Shown: piece by piece, positions 1 through 7,941 of the stretch | Layout: the number at the start of each line of letters is the position of its first letter | How positions within the stretch are numbered: the stretch's first letter is position 1 | Assembly (NCBI GenBank): GCA_025144245.1 | Contig: JALXXC010000002.1 | Location: forward strand, 62,001-126,000 | Reading direction: 5' to 3' | DNA from: Corynebacterium sp. p3-SID1145 | Lineage (GTDB): Bacteria; Actinomycetota; Actinomycetes; Mycobacteriales; Mycobacteriaceae | DNA length: 64,000 nt | Program-made: the position numbers and the translations under genes | Notes under the pieces: generated by a model | What the model was told of the DNA's origin: nothing | Databases searched by the model: none | Seen by the model: the letters and a program-made list of their open reading frames with translations, nothing else

Positions 1-2
1 AC

Positions 3-1127
3 GATTTCGACGCTTTCATCGCTTCTTTATCCTCCCCGATGGGGATCCTGGCGGGGTTCGACCGTCAGGTGGCGGTGCGCGCCGGCATCAACCCAGTCAC
101 AGTACGCAAATGGGCCCGTTTGGCGAAGGTCTATTTCGGCCCGACACGGTTTACCCGCAAACAACGCCACGCGGTGCGCCTGGCACGCGAGACGTCGAAG
201 TCGCTGGACCAGTTGGTCTTCATCGAATCCTGCGTGCGTACCGTTGCTGATGATGCCGGTAAGTGGGGGTTGCGCCTAGCGTTGTTGTCGGTGCGCGGCA
301 CCTACGACACCCTGAAGCGCAAAGCCGCCGACATCCTCGCAGACAATGATGACCCGCGTCCTGCCCCTGCACGGGGTGTGCGGTTCACCGGATCCTATAG
401 GAACACCCGCACGATGACGGTGACCGGGGACGAGCACGTTATAGCAGCGGTGGAATTCGCTCTGCGGCGTGACCTGCGCCCAGATAGGCCGGTGGCAGGC
501 CAAATGTATGACGCGTTCGTCGACCTGATCCACACCACCACCACCAACAACGGCGACCGTGCCGGTGCCGGTGCTGGTGTTGGTGGTGGTGTGGCGGCGG
601 TGCCACGCCCAGTAGTGCTCATCCCGCTCGATGACTACACCAGGATTCTGGCCGGTGACGGTGATGATGTGGTGCTGGGGTTATCCGATGGCACCACGAT
701 GACCGGGGCGCAGTATTTAGCGCGGTTTCACGGCACCACCTTGGAAGTGGCGGTGTTCCACCCGCAGGCAGGTGCAGTGAACCTGTATGACACCAAGCGC
801 TTGGCCAATGCCAAGCAGCGGGATTTAGCCCGGATGGTGCTCACCACCTGCCCGGTGCCAGGCTGCCGGCATGCGGCGGATAACTGTGAGGTTCACCATG
901 TCACTGCCTGGTCGCGGGGTGGGGTGACGAATATGGATAACCTGTCGATCCTGTGCAGGTACCACAACCGCACCAACGATGATGACCCGGCCAAGCAGAA
1001 CAGGGGCCGGATTGAGATCAGGGCCGGAACACCGACCTGGGTATCGCCCAGGGGCACACCAGTGGCGAATAACCGCCACCCCTACGGGGCAATGAAACAG
1101 CTCTTCGGGACACAAGCAGGACCATAA
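3..1127 (+). CDS. HNH endonuclease, DUF222/13E12-repeat type (5' end outside window)
   Basis: The reading frame is open to the left edge, so the true start lies upstream; an internal ATG at 39 is unlikely to be the start. The C-terminus has a clear HNH nuclease module: a zinc-type CPVPGC followed by CEVHHVTAWSRGG and LCRYHN, matching the Cys-flanked HNH fold of the actinobacterial 13E12-repeat/DUF222 family. A Gly/Ala/Val-rich linker lies about 150 codons upstream of the stop. These proteins are multicopy and often sit at variable loci, and their biological role is unclear. It lies just upstream of a gene-poor stretch, consistent with an inserted gene. The nuclease activity is inferred from motifs. 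Confidence 0.8.
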   Translation, partial: DFDAFIASLSSPMGILAGFDRQVAVRAGINPVTVRKWARLAKVYFGPTRFTRKQRHAVRLARETSKSLDQLVFIESCVRTVADDAGKWGLRLALLSVRGTYDTLKRKAADILADNDDPRPAPARGVRFTGSYRNTRTMTVTGDEHVIAAVEFALRRDLRPDRPVAGQMYDAFVDLIHTTTTNNGDRAGAGAGVGGGVAAVPRPVVLIPLDDYTRILAGDGDDVVLGLSDGTTMTGAQYLARFHGTTLEVAVFHPQAGAVNLYDTKRLANAKQRDLARMVLTTCPVPGCRHAADNCEVHHVTAWSRGGVTNMDNLSILCRYHNRTNDDDPAKQNRGRIEIRAGTPTWVSPRGTPVANNRHPYGAMKQLFGTQAGP

Positions 1128-1592
1128 GCACCATCCCGGCACAGCCGGACTCCTTGCCTGCAGACACGCACCCGATTGCAGACACATGCCTGGCTGCTGG
1201 GACGAACCCGACACTGGCGCGTCTCTGATGCTGGGGCGTACCCGACTACTCGACTGCTGATACGGCGATCCCGCGAAACACCACGCAGGACCGCCGATCA
1301 ACCACGCCCGAAAACACTGGGCAAAAATCCGGCCGGATTGTCAGCGCTCTTTGGAAAGTAGCCCAAAGCGCTCCCTGAAAAGTAGCCCATCGAAAAATTG
1401 GATGGGTGATTCCTTTGGAGCAATGGGCACAGATCCGATACCTGCGTGGGAGAGACTCTGGGCCGATGGCTGACCCGGAATCGCGTCGGACCCCCGCTCA
1501 GCATCGGGTTCGCGATTACTGGAAAGCCGGGAGGCAGGATCGACCATGCGCGCAATATATAAGCCGTATATACGGCAGTATATGAAAGGAAA
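1128..1592. other. Gene-poor intergenic stretch with short repeats
   Basis: No convincing gene on either strand. The open frames here lack ribosome sites and family features. The 11-mer AAAGTAGCCCA occurs twice (1355-1365 and 1379-1389), 24 bp apart, and the first copy sits between imperfect inverted arms (AGCGCTCTTTGG and CCCAAAGCGCT). The stretch near 1545-1585 is AT-rich compared with its surroundings. It may be the scar of an insertion beside the HNH gene. Confidence 0.5.
1563..1576. repeat. 14-bp perfect palindrome GCCGTATATACGGC
   Basis: A perfect 14-bp palindrome inside an AT-rich patch, flanked by further ATATA-type sequence. It could be an operator half or a remnant of a mobile element; nothing else in the sequence decides between these. 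Confidence 0.55.
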
Positions 1593-1620
1593 GACGGGCA
1601 CCTTGGGGAAGGGGCCCGTC
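1593..1620 (-). terminator. Rho-independent terminator of the MBL hydrolase gene
   Basis: GACGGGC (1593-1599) pairs with GCCCGTC (1614-1620). Read on the minus strand the stem is followed by TTTCCTTTC. It lies 16 bp past the stop of the minus-strand hydrolase gene, as expected for its terminator. Confidence 0.65.
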
Positions 1621-1627
1621 GATAAGC
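1617..1627 (+). repeat. Copy of the over-represented 11-mer CGTCGATAAGC (intergenic copy)
   Basis: One of 18 exact copies of this non-palindromic 11-mer that I find in the window on both strands; all positions are listed in the findings. This copy is between genes and overlaps the foot of a terminator stem, so coding constraint cannot explain it. Confidence 0.7.
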
Positions 1628-1635
1628 GTGGAAGC

Positions 1636-2448
1636 TTAGTTGTTGCCGTCGAGGTACCTCAAAGCGACGCGGGTGGACTGCTCGGCGGCGCCGCGGAGGA
1701 CGGGGTCGACATCGTCATACATCGCGTCGACAAGCTCGTTGATGCTCAGGTCCGTGCCGCGTTCCTCGCGCACCTGGCGGATCTGGTCGAGTCGGTAGTT
1801 TCGGCGGTCGATGTATTTTCGGGCGAACTCTGCAAGATCCTCACCTTCGGGGCCGTGGCCGGGCAGCAGCTTGATGCCGGCGCCCTCTTCCTCGAGCTTC
1901 GCGAGGGATTCGAGGTACGCGCCGAGGTCGCCGTCGGTCTCCGAAATCATGGTGGTGTGGCGGCCAGCAATGGTGTCGCCGGTGACAATGCCTTCGAGCT
2001 CCGTCGTCTCCGGGTCGCCGGGATAGATGTAGAAGCATACGGAATCACGGGTGTGGCCCGGCGTGTGCACGACCTTGATGCGCGGGGTGACGCCGTCGAC
2101 GGAGATGATCTCGCCGTCTTCGAGGGGTTCACCGCCGATGCAGTAGCGCTCGTCGAATGCGCGGACCGGTACGCCGGTGAGCTGGCGGAATCGCTGGGCA
2201 CCGTCAGCGTGGTCGTGGTGGCGGTGCGTCAACAGCACGAGCGCCACCTTGTCCGCGGCGGCCTGCAGAACGTTGAGGTGGCCTTCATCCTCCGGGCCCG
2301 GGTCGATGACGATGCTGAATTCGTCTTCGGGGTCGCGGATGACCCACGAGTTCGTTCCCTCCAGCGCGGCGTAGCTGGGATTCGGCGCCAGCACGACGGC
2401 GGCGTTGGGGGTGACAGGACGCAGTTGACTGTAGGCAGGATGCTGCAT
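1636..2448 (-). CDS. MBL-fold metallo-hydrolase (Rv3677c-like)
   Basis: A metallo-beta-lactamase-fold hydrolase of 270 aa. The metal-binding signature THRHHDHADG is present, with further ligands in HTPGHTRDS, TGDTIAG and LPGHGP, which fits a glyoxalase II/LACTB2-like enzyme; the substrate is unknown. The ATG at 2448 is preferred over a GTG eight codons upstream because TAGGGT (2456-2461 on the complementary strand) sits exactly 7 nt before it, the leaderless layout used by many genes here. In mycobacteria the homologue adjoins crp and a RidA gene; here RidA follows the same order but the flanking position holds an HNH gene. Confidence 0.85.
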   Translation of the reverse strand: MQHPAYSQLRPVTPNAAVVLAPNPSYAALEGTNSWVIRDPEDEFSIVIDPGPEDEGHLNVLQAAADKVALVLLTHRHHDHADGAQRFRQLTGVPVRAFDERYCIGGEPLEDGEIISVDGVTPRIKVVHTPGHTRDSVCFYIYPGDPETTELEGIVTGDTIAGRHTTMISETDGDLGAYLESLAKLEEEGAGIKLLPGHGPEGEDLAEFARKYIDRRNYRLDQIRQVREERGTDLSINELVDAMYDDVDPVLRGAAEQSTRVALRYLDGNN

Positions 2449-2526
2449 GCCCCCAACCCTACCGTCAATCACCGTGTAACAGCCATTTCTCGGCAGGTTA
2501 CGGCGATCACGTTCATTACGCGGGCA

Positions 2527-3021
2527 TTACGCGGGGCGCTTATCGACGCCCTCGACCTCCACAATCAGCTCCACTTCCACCGGCGAATCCAGAGGGAGGA
2601 CCGCCACGCCGACGGCGCTGCGGACGTGGGCGCCCGCCTCGCCGAAGATGTCGCCGATGAGCTCCGATGCGCCGTTGACGACGCTCGGCTGTCTCCCGAA
2701 GTCCGGTGCCGAAGCCACGTAGCCGACGATCTTGACCACGCGGGTGACGTTGTCCAGGCCGACAGCATCGTCGACAGCGGCGAGCGCGTTGAGTGCTGCG
2801 GTGCGGGCGTAGCCGTAGGCGTCCTCGGCGGACACCTCTGCCCCGACTTTGCCGGTGGCGGGTAGTTCACCGTCGGCGAAGGGGAGCTGGCCTGAGGTCC
2901 ATACCTGGTTGCCCACCTGGGTTGCGGGCACGTACGCGGCGACGGGCGCGGCGACTTGGGGGAGCTGGATGCCGAGCTCGTCGAGACGCGCCTTGATATT
3001 CGCGGGGGTGTTCGCGGCCAT
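2527..3021 (-). CDS. RidA/YjgF-family protein
   Basis: Protein of 164 aa with the RidA-type pattern: VWTSGQLPF near the N-terminal third and VEVELIVEVEGV at the C-terminus. RidA proteins hydrolyse reactive enamine/imine intermediates from PLP enzymes, but this belongs to the longer actinobacterial Rv3678c-like branch, whose substrate is not established. The catalytic Arg of classical RidA cannot be placed with confidence. Its ATG shares one base with the stop of the DUF4177 gene (TAATG), so the two are translationally coupled. It carries one copy of the CGTCGATAAGC 11-mer close to its stop. Confidence 0.85.
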   Translation of the reverse strand: MAANTPANIKARLDELGIQLPQVAAPVAAYVPATQVGNQVWTSGQLPFADGELPATGKVGAEVSAEDAYGYARTAALNALAAVDDAVGLDNVTRVVKIVGYVASAPDFGRQPSVVNGASELIGDIFGEAGAHVRSAVGVAVLPLDSPVEVELIVEVEGVDKRPA

Positions 3022-3173
3022 TAGAGCTCCCGCTTCATGTAGGCGACGACGTTCTCCGGGTTCGGGCCGGGGGTAACGGCGACGAGCTCCCAGCCGTCTT
3101 CACCCCAGGTGTCGAGGATCTGCTTGGTGGCGTGCGTGAGCAGCGGAACGGTGGCGTATTCCCATTTCTTCAT
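3021..3173 (-). CDS. DUF4177 small conserved protein
   Basis: A 50-aa protein beginning MKKWEYATVPLL and ending in VVAYMKREL, with the DUF4177 pattern (LDTWGEDGWELVAV). It has no assigned function. The short start at 3173 is chosen because the family begins at this Met and because TAGGGT lies exactly 7 nt upstream (leaderless). It is the first gene of a coupled pair with the RidA-like gene, an arrangement conserved in Corynebacteriales. Confidence 0.85.
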   Translation of the reverse strand: MKKWEYATVPLLTHATKQILDTWGEDGWELVAVTPGPNPENVVAYMKREL

Positions 3174-3231
3174 GGGCACCACCCTACAGCCCGGAGCACT
3201 GGCCCCAGGCGTTACCGGCCGGGCGGGGCGC

Positions 3232-3609
3232 TTAGAGCCCGATGATCTCCCGGCCTTCTGCAAGGTGCTCAGCCCAGTCGGTCACGTGCGGGTTCTTGCG
3301 CAGGACTGCGCGGCGCTGGCGCTCGGTCAGGCCACCCCAGACGCCGAATTCGACCTTGTTGTCCAGGGCATCGGCACGGCATTCCATTTGGACGGGGCAG
3401 CGGCGGCAAATCGCTGCGGCCTTGCGCTGCTCAGCACCGCGGACGAACAGTGCGTCGGGGTCGCCGGAACGGCAGACCGCCATGGTCACCCACTCACCGC
3501 GCTCGAAAGACCTCTCGGAATCGGCAATGGAACGCTGGCGTACCTGCTGCCCTGCTCGTAGGGCTGGGTTGGCGTTTTCCAGTGCGCGGTTGCTGATCGT
3601 TGCGGTCAC
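3232..3609 (-). CDS. whcA: WhiB-family iron-sulfur regulator, WhcA/WhiB4-like
   Basis: A 125-aa WhiB-like protein. The four cluster Cys are visible (MAVC, then CRRCPVQMEC), followed by the GVWGG turn in EFGVWGGLTERQRRA and a basic tail. WhiB proteins bind a 4Fe-4S cluster and modulate transcription; C. glutamicum WhcA and mycobacterial WhiB4 act in oxidative-stress control and sit next to a class A PBP as here. The GTG at 3609 is preferred because AAGGAG lies 6 nt upstream on the coding strand. It is divergent from the PBP gene with a 167-bp gap. Confidence 0.9.
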   Translation of the reverse strand: MTATISNRALENANPALRAGQQVRQRSIADSERSFERGEWVTMAVCRSGDPDALFVRGAEQRKAAAICRRCPVQMECRADALDNKVEFGVWGGLTERQRRAVLRKNPHVTDWAEHLAEGREIIGL

Positions 3610-3763
3610 CACAGTCTCCTTCCGGGCTTTATATCTGTCCGTTATCAGCAGGGCTTCAATCACCAAGCTGTTCCTATGTAAGTGTATTCACGCGCACTTG
3701 TTTTTGTCGAATAGATCACACGTGCGGGGGTAGGTGGTGATTCCCCTGACGGATTCAAGGCCG

Positions 3764-3769
3764 TAGTGT
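3764..3769 (+). promoter_or_regulatory. -10 box (TAGTGT) of a leaderless PBP transcript
   Basis: TAGTGT ends exactly 7 nt before the GTG start at 3777. With a normal -10 to +1 distance, transcription would begin at the start codon. The same geometry recurs at many genes in the window. Confidence 0.55.
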
Positions 3770-3776
3770 AAGAGAG

Positions 3777-6170
3777 GTGTCTGCGCTAAGTTCCCTGGGA
3801 AAACTGCTCCTCGGCCTCATCGCCGCGGGTCTCGGCATCGCCCTGTGCCTCGCCCCCGCAGCGGGTATTGGAGGGGCCGCGGTGACGCGCGTCGATAACA
3901 CGATGCAGTCCAATTTGTCCGACCTGACGGACGGGACGGCTCCGGGTGTCACCACGATCACGGACGTTAACGGCGACCCGATGGCGTGGATCTACGCCCA
4001 GCGCCGCTACGAAGTGGAGCCCAACGAGATCGCCCAGTCGGCGAAGGACGCCCTGGTCTCTATCGAGGACCGCAGGTTCTACGAGCATGATGGCGTCGAT
4101 ATGCAAGGCTTCGCCCGCGCTATGGTGAGGAACGTCTTGGCCGGCGGCGTGGAAGAAGGCGCCTCGACGATCGACCAGCAGTACGTGAAGAACTACCTGC
4201 TCCTCGTCAACGCCGACACGACCGAGGAGCAGTCGGCGGCCGTCGAGCAATCGGTGCCCCGCAAACTGCGCGAGATGCGCATGGCCTCCGACCTGGACAA
4301 GCAGCTGTCCAAGGAGGAGATCCTGGCGCGCTATTTGAACTTGGTCTCCTTCGGCAACCACGCCTACGGCATCGAGGCGGCGGCGCGCACCTATTTCGAC
4401 ACGTCGGCGGCAGAACTGACGGTCCCGCAGTCGGCGCTGCTCGTGGGCATGCTGCAGTCGTCGGAAATGCTGAATCCGTACACGAACCCGGATGGCGCGA
4501 AGGAGCGCCGCAACACGGTGCTGCAGGCCATGGTGGGCACGGGCTATCTGAGCCAGGCCGACGCAGACAAGTACGCCGGGGAACCGCTGGGCGTGCTCGA
4601 CGAGCCGTCGCTGCTCCCCCGCGGCTGCATCACAGCGGGCGACGCGGGTTTCCTGTGCGACTACGCGCTGAAGTACCTCGCCGACAAAGGGCTGAGCTCA
4701 GAGGAGATCGAGCGCGGCGGCTACACCATCACCACCACCCTCGACCCGAAGGTGCAGGCAGCCGCCCACGAGGCGGCGACGAGCGCCGTGAACACGGGAC
4801 AGACCGGTGTCGCCGAAGTGATCAACGTGATCCAGCCGGGGCAGGAGAGCCACGATATTTTGGCGATGACGTCGTCACGCGATTACGGCCTCGACTTGGA
4901 CGAAAGCCAGACGGTTCTCCCGCAGGCTTCCTCGATGGCGGGCAACGGCGCCGGCTCGGTGTTCAAGATTTTCACCGCGGCGGCAGCCCTGGAAAACGGC
5001 TACAACCTCGAGTCGAAGCTGGAAGTGCCGGACCGTGCCGTGGTCTACGGCATGGGTGAAGGCGGCGCGAAGAACTGCCCGTCAGGCGCGTACTGCGTGG
5101 AAAACGCCGGGAGGTACCCGGGCGAGATGACAATGCGCGAGGCTTTGGCGAAGTCGCCGAACACGCCGTTCGTGAAGCTCATCGAGGCCGTGGGTGTGGA
5201 ACCCACGGTGGATATGGCCGTTCGCCTGGGCCTGCGCTCGTACGAGGAGCAGGGCACGTTCGACGAGGAGAATTCCGTCGCGGACTATTTCCGCCAGCAC
5301 AACCTCGGTTCCTTCACGCTCGGCCCGACGGCGGTGAACCCGCTCGAGCTGTCCAACGTGGCGGCGACACTCGCTTCGGACGGTAAATGGTGCGAACCGA
5401 ATCCCATCAAGAGCATCGTGGACCGTTACGGCGACGAAGTCGCGATCGATCGCCCGGATTGCGAACAGGCGGTGGAGCCAGAGCTCGCCGCAGGTCTCGC
5501 CGGGGGCATGGCGGAGGACGCCGTTTCGGGCACCGCGAAGAAGGCCGCGGACTCGGCGGGGTGGCACGGTGCTGTCGCCGCGAAGACGGGTACGACGGAG
5601 TCGCACCAGTCCTCGGCGTTCTTGGGCTTCAACAAGAAGTTCGCCGCCGCGACGTACATCTACAACGACGGCACTCAGACGACCCCGCTGTGCACGGGCC
5701 CGGTGCGCCAGTGCTCGGAGGGCTCGCTGTTCGGCGGCCAGGAGGCGGCGGAGTCGTGGTTCCGCATGGCGAAACGGATGCCGGGTGCGGAGGATGCTGG
5801 TCTTCCGGCACCGAGCCCGCTATTCGACCCGAAGGCGCGCGATGAACTGCTCAAACGTGCGGTGGGCATGAAGAAGGATGAGGCGCGGTCGATGCTCGAG
5901 GAGGCCGGGTTCAAGGTCCGCGAGACCACGACGTCGGGCAAGAACGCACCGCGCGACGAGGTGGTGGACACCCGTTCGGCGGACGACGCGGGGCCCGGTT
6001 CGACCATCACGCTCGTCGTGTCCGACGGCACGAAGGCACGCGTATCGACGCGCCCCTCAACCTCTTCCCCCTCCCCCACCACCACGGGGGCGTCCGCGGC
6101 GGACGAACCGGCCCCCGCTGAGGTCGATCTGGGGCAGCTCGCCGACGAGCTGGCGAACCTCTTCGGCTAG
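3777..6170 (+). CDS. Class A penicillin-binding protein with PASTA domain (PonA2/Pbp1A-like)
   Basis: A bifunctional peptidoglycan synthase of 797 aa. One membrane segment spans about residues 8-34. The glycosyltransferase domain shows EDRRFYEHDGV (97-107, catalytic Glu97) and GASTIDQQYVKN (128-139). The transpeptidase has SVFK (Ser394, Lys397), SPN (460-462) and KTGT (from Lys603). A single PASTA-like repeat (about 695-755) and a Ser/Thr/Pro-rich tail follow. It polymerises and crosslinks murein at the outer face of the membrane. Start is GTG. Its stop overlaps the convergent YqeY gene by four bases. Synteny with whcA and the metallophosphoesterase matches mycobacterial whiB4-ponA2-Rv3683. 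Confidence 0.93.
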   Translation: MSALSSLGKLLLGLIAAGLGIALCLAPAAGIGGAAVTRVDNTMQSNLSDLTDGTAPGVTTITDVNGDPMAWIYAQRRYEVEPNEIAQSAKDALVSIEDRRFYEHDGVDMQGFARAMVRNVLAGGVEEGASTIDQQYVKNYLLLVNADTTEEQSAAVEQSVPRKLREMRMASDLDKQLSKEEILARYLNLVSFGNHAYGIEAAARTYFDTSAAELTVPQSALLVGMLQSSEMLNPYTNPDGAKERRNTVLQAMVGTGYLSQADADKYAGEPLGVLDEPSLLPRGCITAGDAGFLCDYALKYLADKGLSSEEIERGGYTITTTLDPKVQAAAHEAATSAVNTGQTGVAEVINVIQPGQESHDILAMTSSRDYGLDLDESQTVLPQASSMAGNGAGSVFKIFTAAAALENGYNLESKLEVPDRAVVYGMGEGGAKNCPSGAYCVENAGRYPGEMTMREALAKSPNTPFVKLIEAVGVEPTVDMAVRLGLRSYEEQGTFDEENSVADYFRQHNLGSFTLGPTAVNPLELSNVAATLASDGKWCEPNPIKSIVDRYGDEVAIDRPDCEQAVEPELAAGLAGGMAEDAVSGTAKKAADSAGWHGAVAAKTGTTESHQSSAFLGFNKKFAAATYIYNDGTQTTPLCTGPVRQCSEGSLFGGQEAAESWFRMAKRMPGAEDAGLPAPSPLFDPKARDELLKRAVGMKKDEARSMLEEAGFKVRETTTSGKNAPRDEVVDTRSADDAGPGSTITLVVSDGTKARVSTRPSTSSPSPTTTGASAADEPAPAEVDLGQLADELANLFG

Positions 6171-6616
6171 CCCAGGCGCTCCTTGACCGCGGCGGACAGA
6201 CGCTTGCCGTCCGCGCGGCCGGCGGCCTTCTCGGTGGCCACCTTCATGACCTGGCCCATCTCCTTCATGGAGGTGGCGCCGGTCTGGGAGATCGCGGCGT
6301 CGACAAGCTCGGCAAGCTCGGTGTCGTCAAGCTGTTTCGGCTGGTAACCCTCGAGGACCGCGACTTCCGCGAGTTCAGCGTCGGCAAGCTCTTGGCGGTC
6401 GTTTTCGGCGTACACCTGCGCGGACTCGCGGCGCTTCTTGATCTCGCGGGCGATGACCTTCAGCACTTCCTCATCCGTGAGCTCATGCTTCGTGCCCTCC
6501 GTCTCTTCGGATTGGATGGCGGCGAGCAGCATGCGGATCGTGCCCGTGCGCTCCTTTTCTTTCGCCTTCATTGCTTCTTTGAGGTCGGCGCGGATCTGGC
6601 TCTTCAAGTCACTCAT
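6167..6616 (-). CDS. GatB/YqeY-domain protein
   Basis: A 149-aa protein starting MSDLKSQIRADLKEAMKAK, with the YqeY pattern of a helical N-terminal half (TGTIRMLLAAIQSEE, KVIAREIKKRRESA) and a GatB tail-like C-terminal half ending KRLSAAVKERLG. The domain resembles the tRNA-binding tail of GatB amidotransferase; the stand-alone protein has no settled role. The start at 6616 fits the family; a longer open frame upstream runs over the promoter of the divergent phosphoesterase. It is convergent with the PBP gene. Confidence 0.88.
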   Translation of the reverse strand: MSDLKSQIRADLKEAMKAKEKERTGTIRMLLAAIQSEETEGTKHELTDEEVLKVIAREIKKRRESAQVYAENDRQELADAELAEVAVLEGYQPKQLDDTELAELVDAAISQTGATSMKEMGQVMKVATEKAAGRADGKRLSAAVKERLG

Positions 6617-6655
6617 GTCCACGAGCGTAGCGCGGGTGCCGGTACCCTCGGAGCA

Positions 6656-7579
6656 ATGACGACAAAACAGGACACCACCCGCGGAGCTCGCGCCCTCAAG
6701 CGCCTCGGCATCGCCGCTGGGGCAACCGCCGCCCTCGGCGCCGCGACCTTCGCTCACGGCGTCAGCGAACTCACCAAATTCCGCCTCAAGCGCTACGAAC
6801 TGCCCATCCTGCCGGAGGGCGCCGAGCCGTTCACGATCCTCCACGTCGCCGACCTGCACATGATCCCGGGGCAGAACACCAAGATTGCGTGGGTCTCCGC
6901 CCTCGACGCCCTGAACCCCGACCTGGTGGTCAACACCGGCGACAATCTTTCCGATGCCCGCGCCGTCCCCGATGTCCTCGCCGCCTTAGGCCCTCTGCTC
7001 GACCGACCCGGTGTCTTCGTGTTCGGAACCAACGACTACTGGGCACCCCGTCTCGTCAACCCGGTGAAATACCTGCTCGACCAGAAACGCGAACCCAGCT
7101 ACGTCGACCTGCCGTGGAAAGGCATGCGCGCCGCGTTCATCGAGCGCGGCTGGCGCGATGCCACGCACCAGCGCCTCGAGTTCAAGGTGGGCGGGCTGCG
7201 GCTTGCGGTCACCGGCACCGACGACGCGCACCACGACCTCGACGACTACGACTCTGTCGCGGGCGCCCCCAACCCCGACGCGGACCTCGCCCTCGGTGTC
7301 ACCCACGCCCCCTACCGGCGCGTCCTCGACCGGTTCGCCGCCGACGGCTACGCCCTCACCCTGGCCGGCCACACCCACGGCGGGCAGATCTGCCTACCCG
7401 GCGAACGCGCCCTGGTCACCAACGCCGACATCGACCGCGAACGCGCCTCCGGTCTGCACCGCTACGGCGACATGTGGCTCGAAGTCTCCAACGGGCTGGG
7501 CACCTCGAAATTCGCCCCCGTGCGCATTTTCTGCCGCCCGTCCGCGGCGCTGCTGACGCTCACTGCGCGGGATAGCTAA
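6656..7579 (+). CDS. Metallophosphoesterase (Rv3683-like)
   Basis: A calcineurin-like phosphoesterase of 307 aa. An N-terminal hydrophobic stretch (about residues 18-35) suggests membrane anchoring or export. All metal-site motifs can be read: VADLHM, NTGDNLS, GTNDYW (GNHD replaced by GTND), THAPYRR and GHTHGGQ. The substrate is unknown. The replacement of GNH by GTN in block III is worth noting because the His there normally assists catalysis. The ATG at 6656 has TACCCT exactly 7 nt upstream, so it is probably leaderless. Position after the PBP gene matches mycobacteria. Confidence 0.88.
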   Translation: MTTKQDTTRGARALKRLGIAAGATAALGAATFAHGVSELTKFRLKRYELPILPEGAEPFTILHVADLHMIPGQNTKIAWVSALDALNPDLVVNTGDNLSDARAVPDVLAALGPLLDRPGVFVFGTNDYWAPRLVNPVKYLLDQKREPSYVDLPWKGMRAAFIERGWRDATHQRLEFKVGGLRLAVTGTDDAHHDLDDYDSVAGAPNPDADLALGVTHAPYRRVLDRFAADGYALTLAGHTHGGQICLPGERALVTNADIDRERASGLHRYGDMWLEVSNGLGTSKFAPVRIFCRPSAALLTLTARDS

Positions 7580-7697
7580 GCCGCCGGAACCGCCATTGCA
7601 GCCGAGCCCGATCCACCGCACAGAAGCCACTCCGAACAGGCGTTTTGGCCTTGGCGGGGCGGTGGGCTAAAGTATCCCGGGTACTCATTAAGTGCAC

Positions 7698-7774
<77 letters not shown>

Positions 7775-7783
7775 AATTGAGAA

Positions 7784-7814
7784 AGTAGCCGCTGGATTTC
7801 AGCGGCTACTTTTG
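7784..7814 (+). terminator. Terminator after tRNA-Pro
   Basis: AGTAGCCGCTG pairs perfectly with CAGCGGCTACT across a 5-nt loop (7784-7810), followed by TTTTG. It lies 10 bp past the tRNA. Confidence 0.8.
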
Positions 7815-7843
7815 TCGTTCTGCCCAGGCACCGCAATACAGAA

Positions 7844-7891
7844 GCTCCCCGCTAGTCGGGATCTGTGTTCACAGTACGACCAGCGGGGAGC
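7844..7891 (-). terminator. Long imperfect hairpin past the alkaline phosphatase gene
   Basis: GCTCCCCGCT (7844-7853) pairs with AGCGGGGAGC (7882-7891). Inside, GTCG/CGAC and CTGTG/CACAG extend the helix to an almost continuous 48-nt hairpin. It lies 50 bp beyond the stop of the minus-strand phosphatase gene and is followed on that strand by TTCTGTATT, so it is probably its terminator. Confidence 0.6.
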
Positions 7892-7941
7892 AGGTCTGCG
7901 GCTCGGGGCCGCATTTCAGCGGAAGTGCTACCCGCGCAGCG

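Noticed and set aside
1546..2865. 439-aa plus-strand frame opposite the MBL and RidA genes
   Set aside because: Spans two well-supported minus-strand genes, has no domain and no ribosome site; antisense artefact of high GC.
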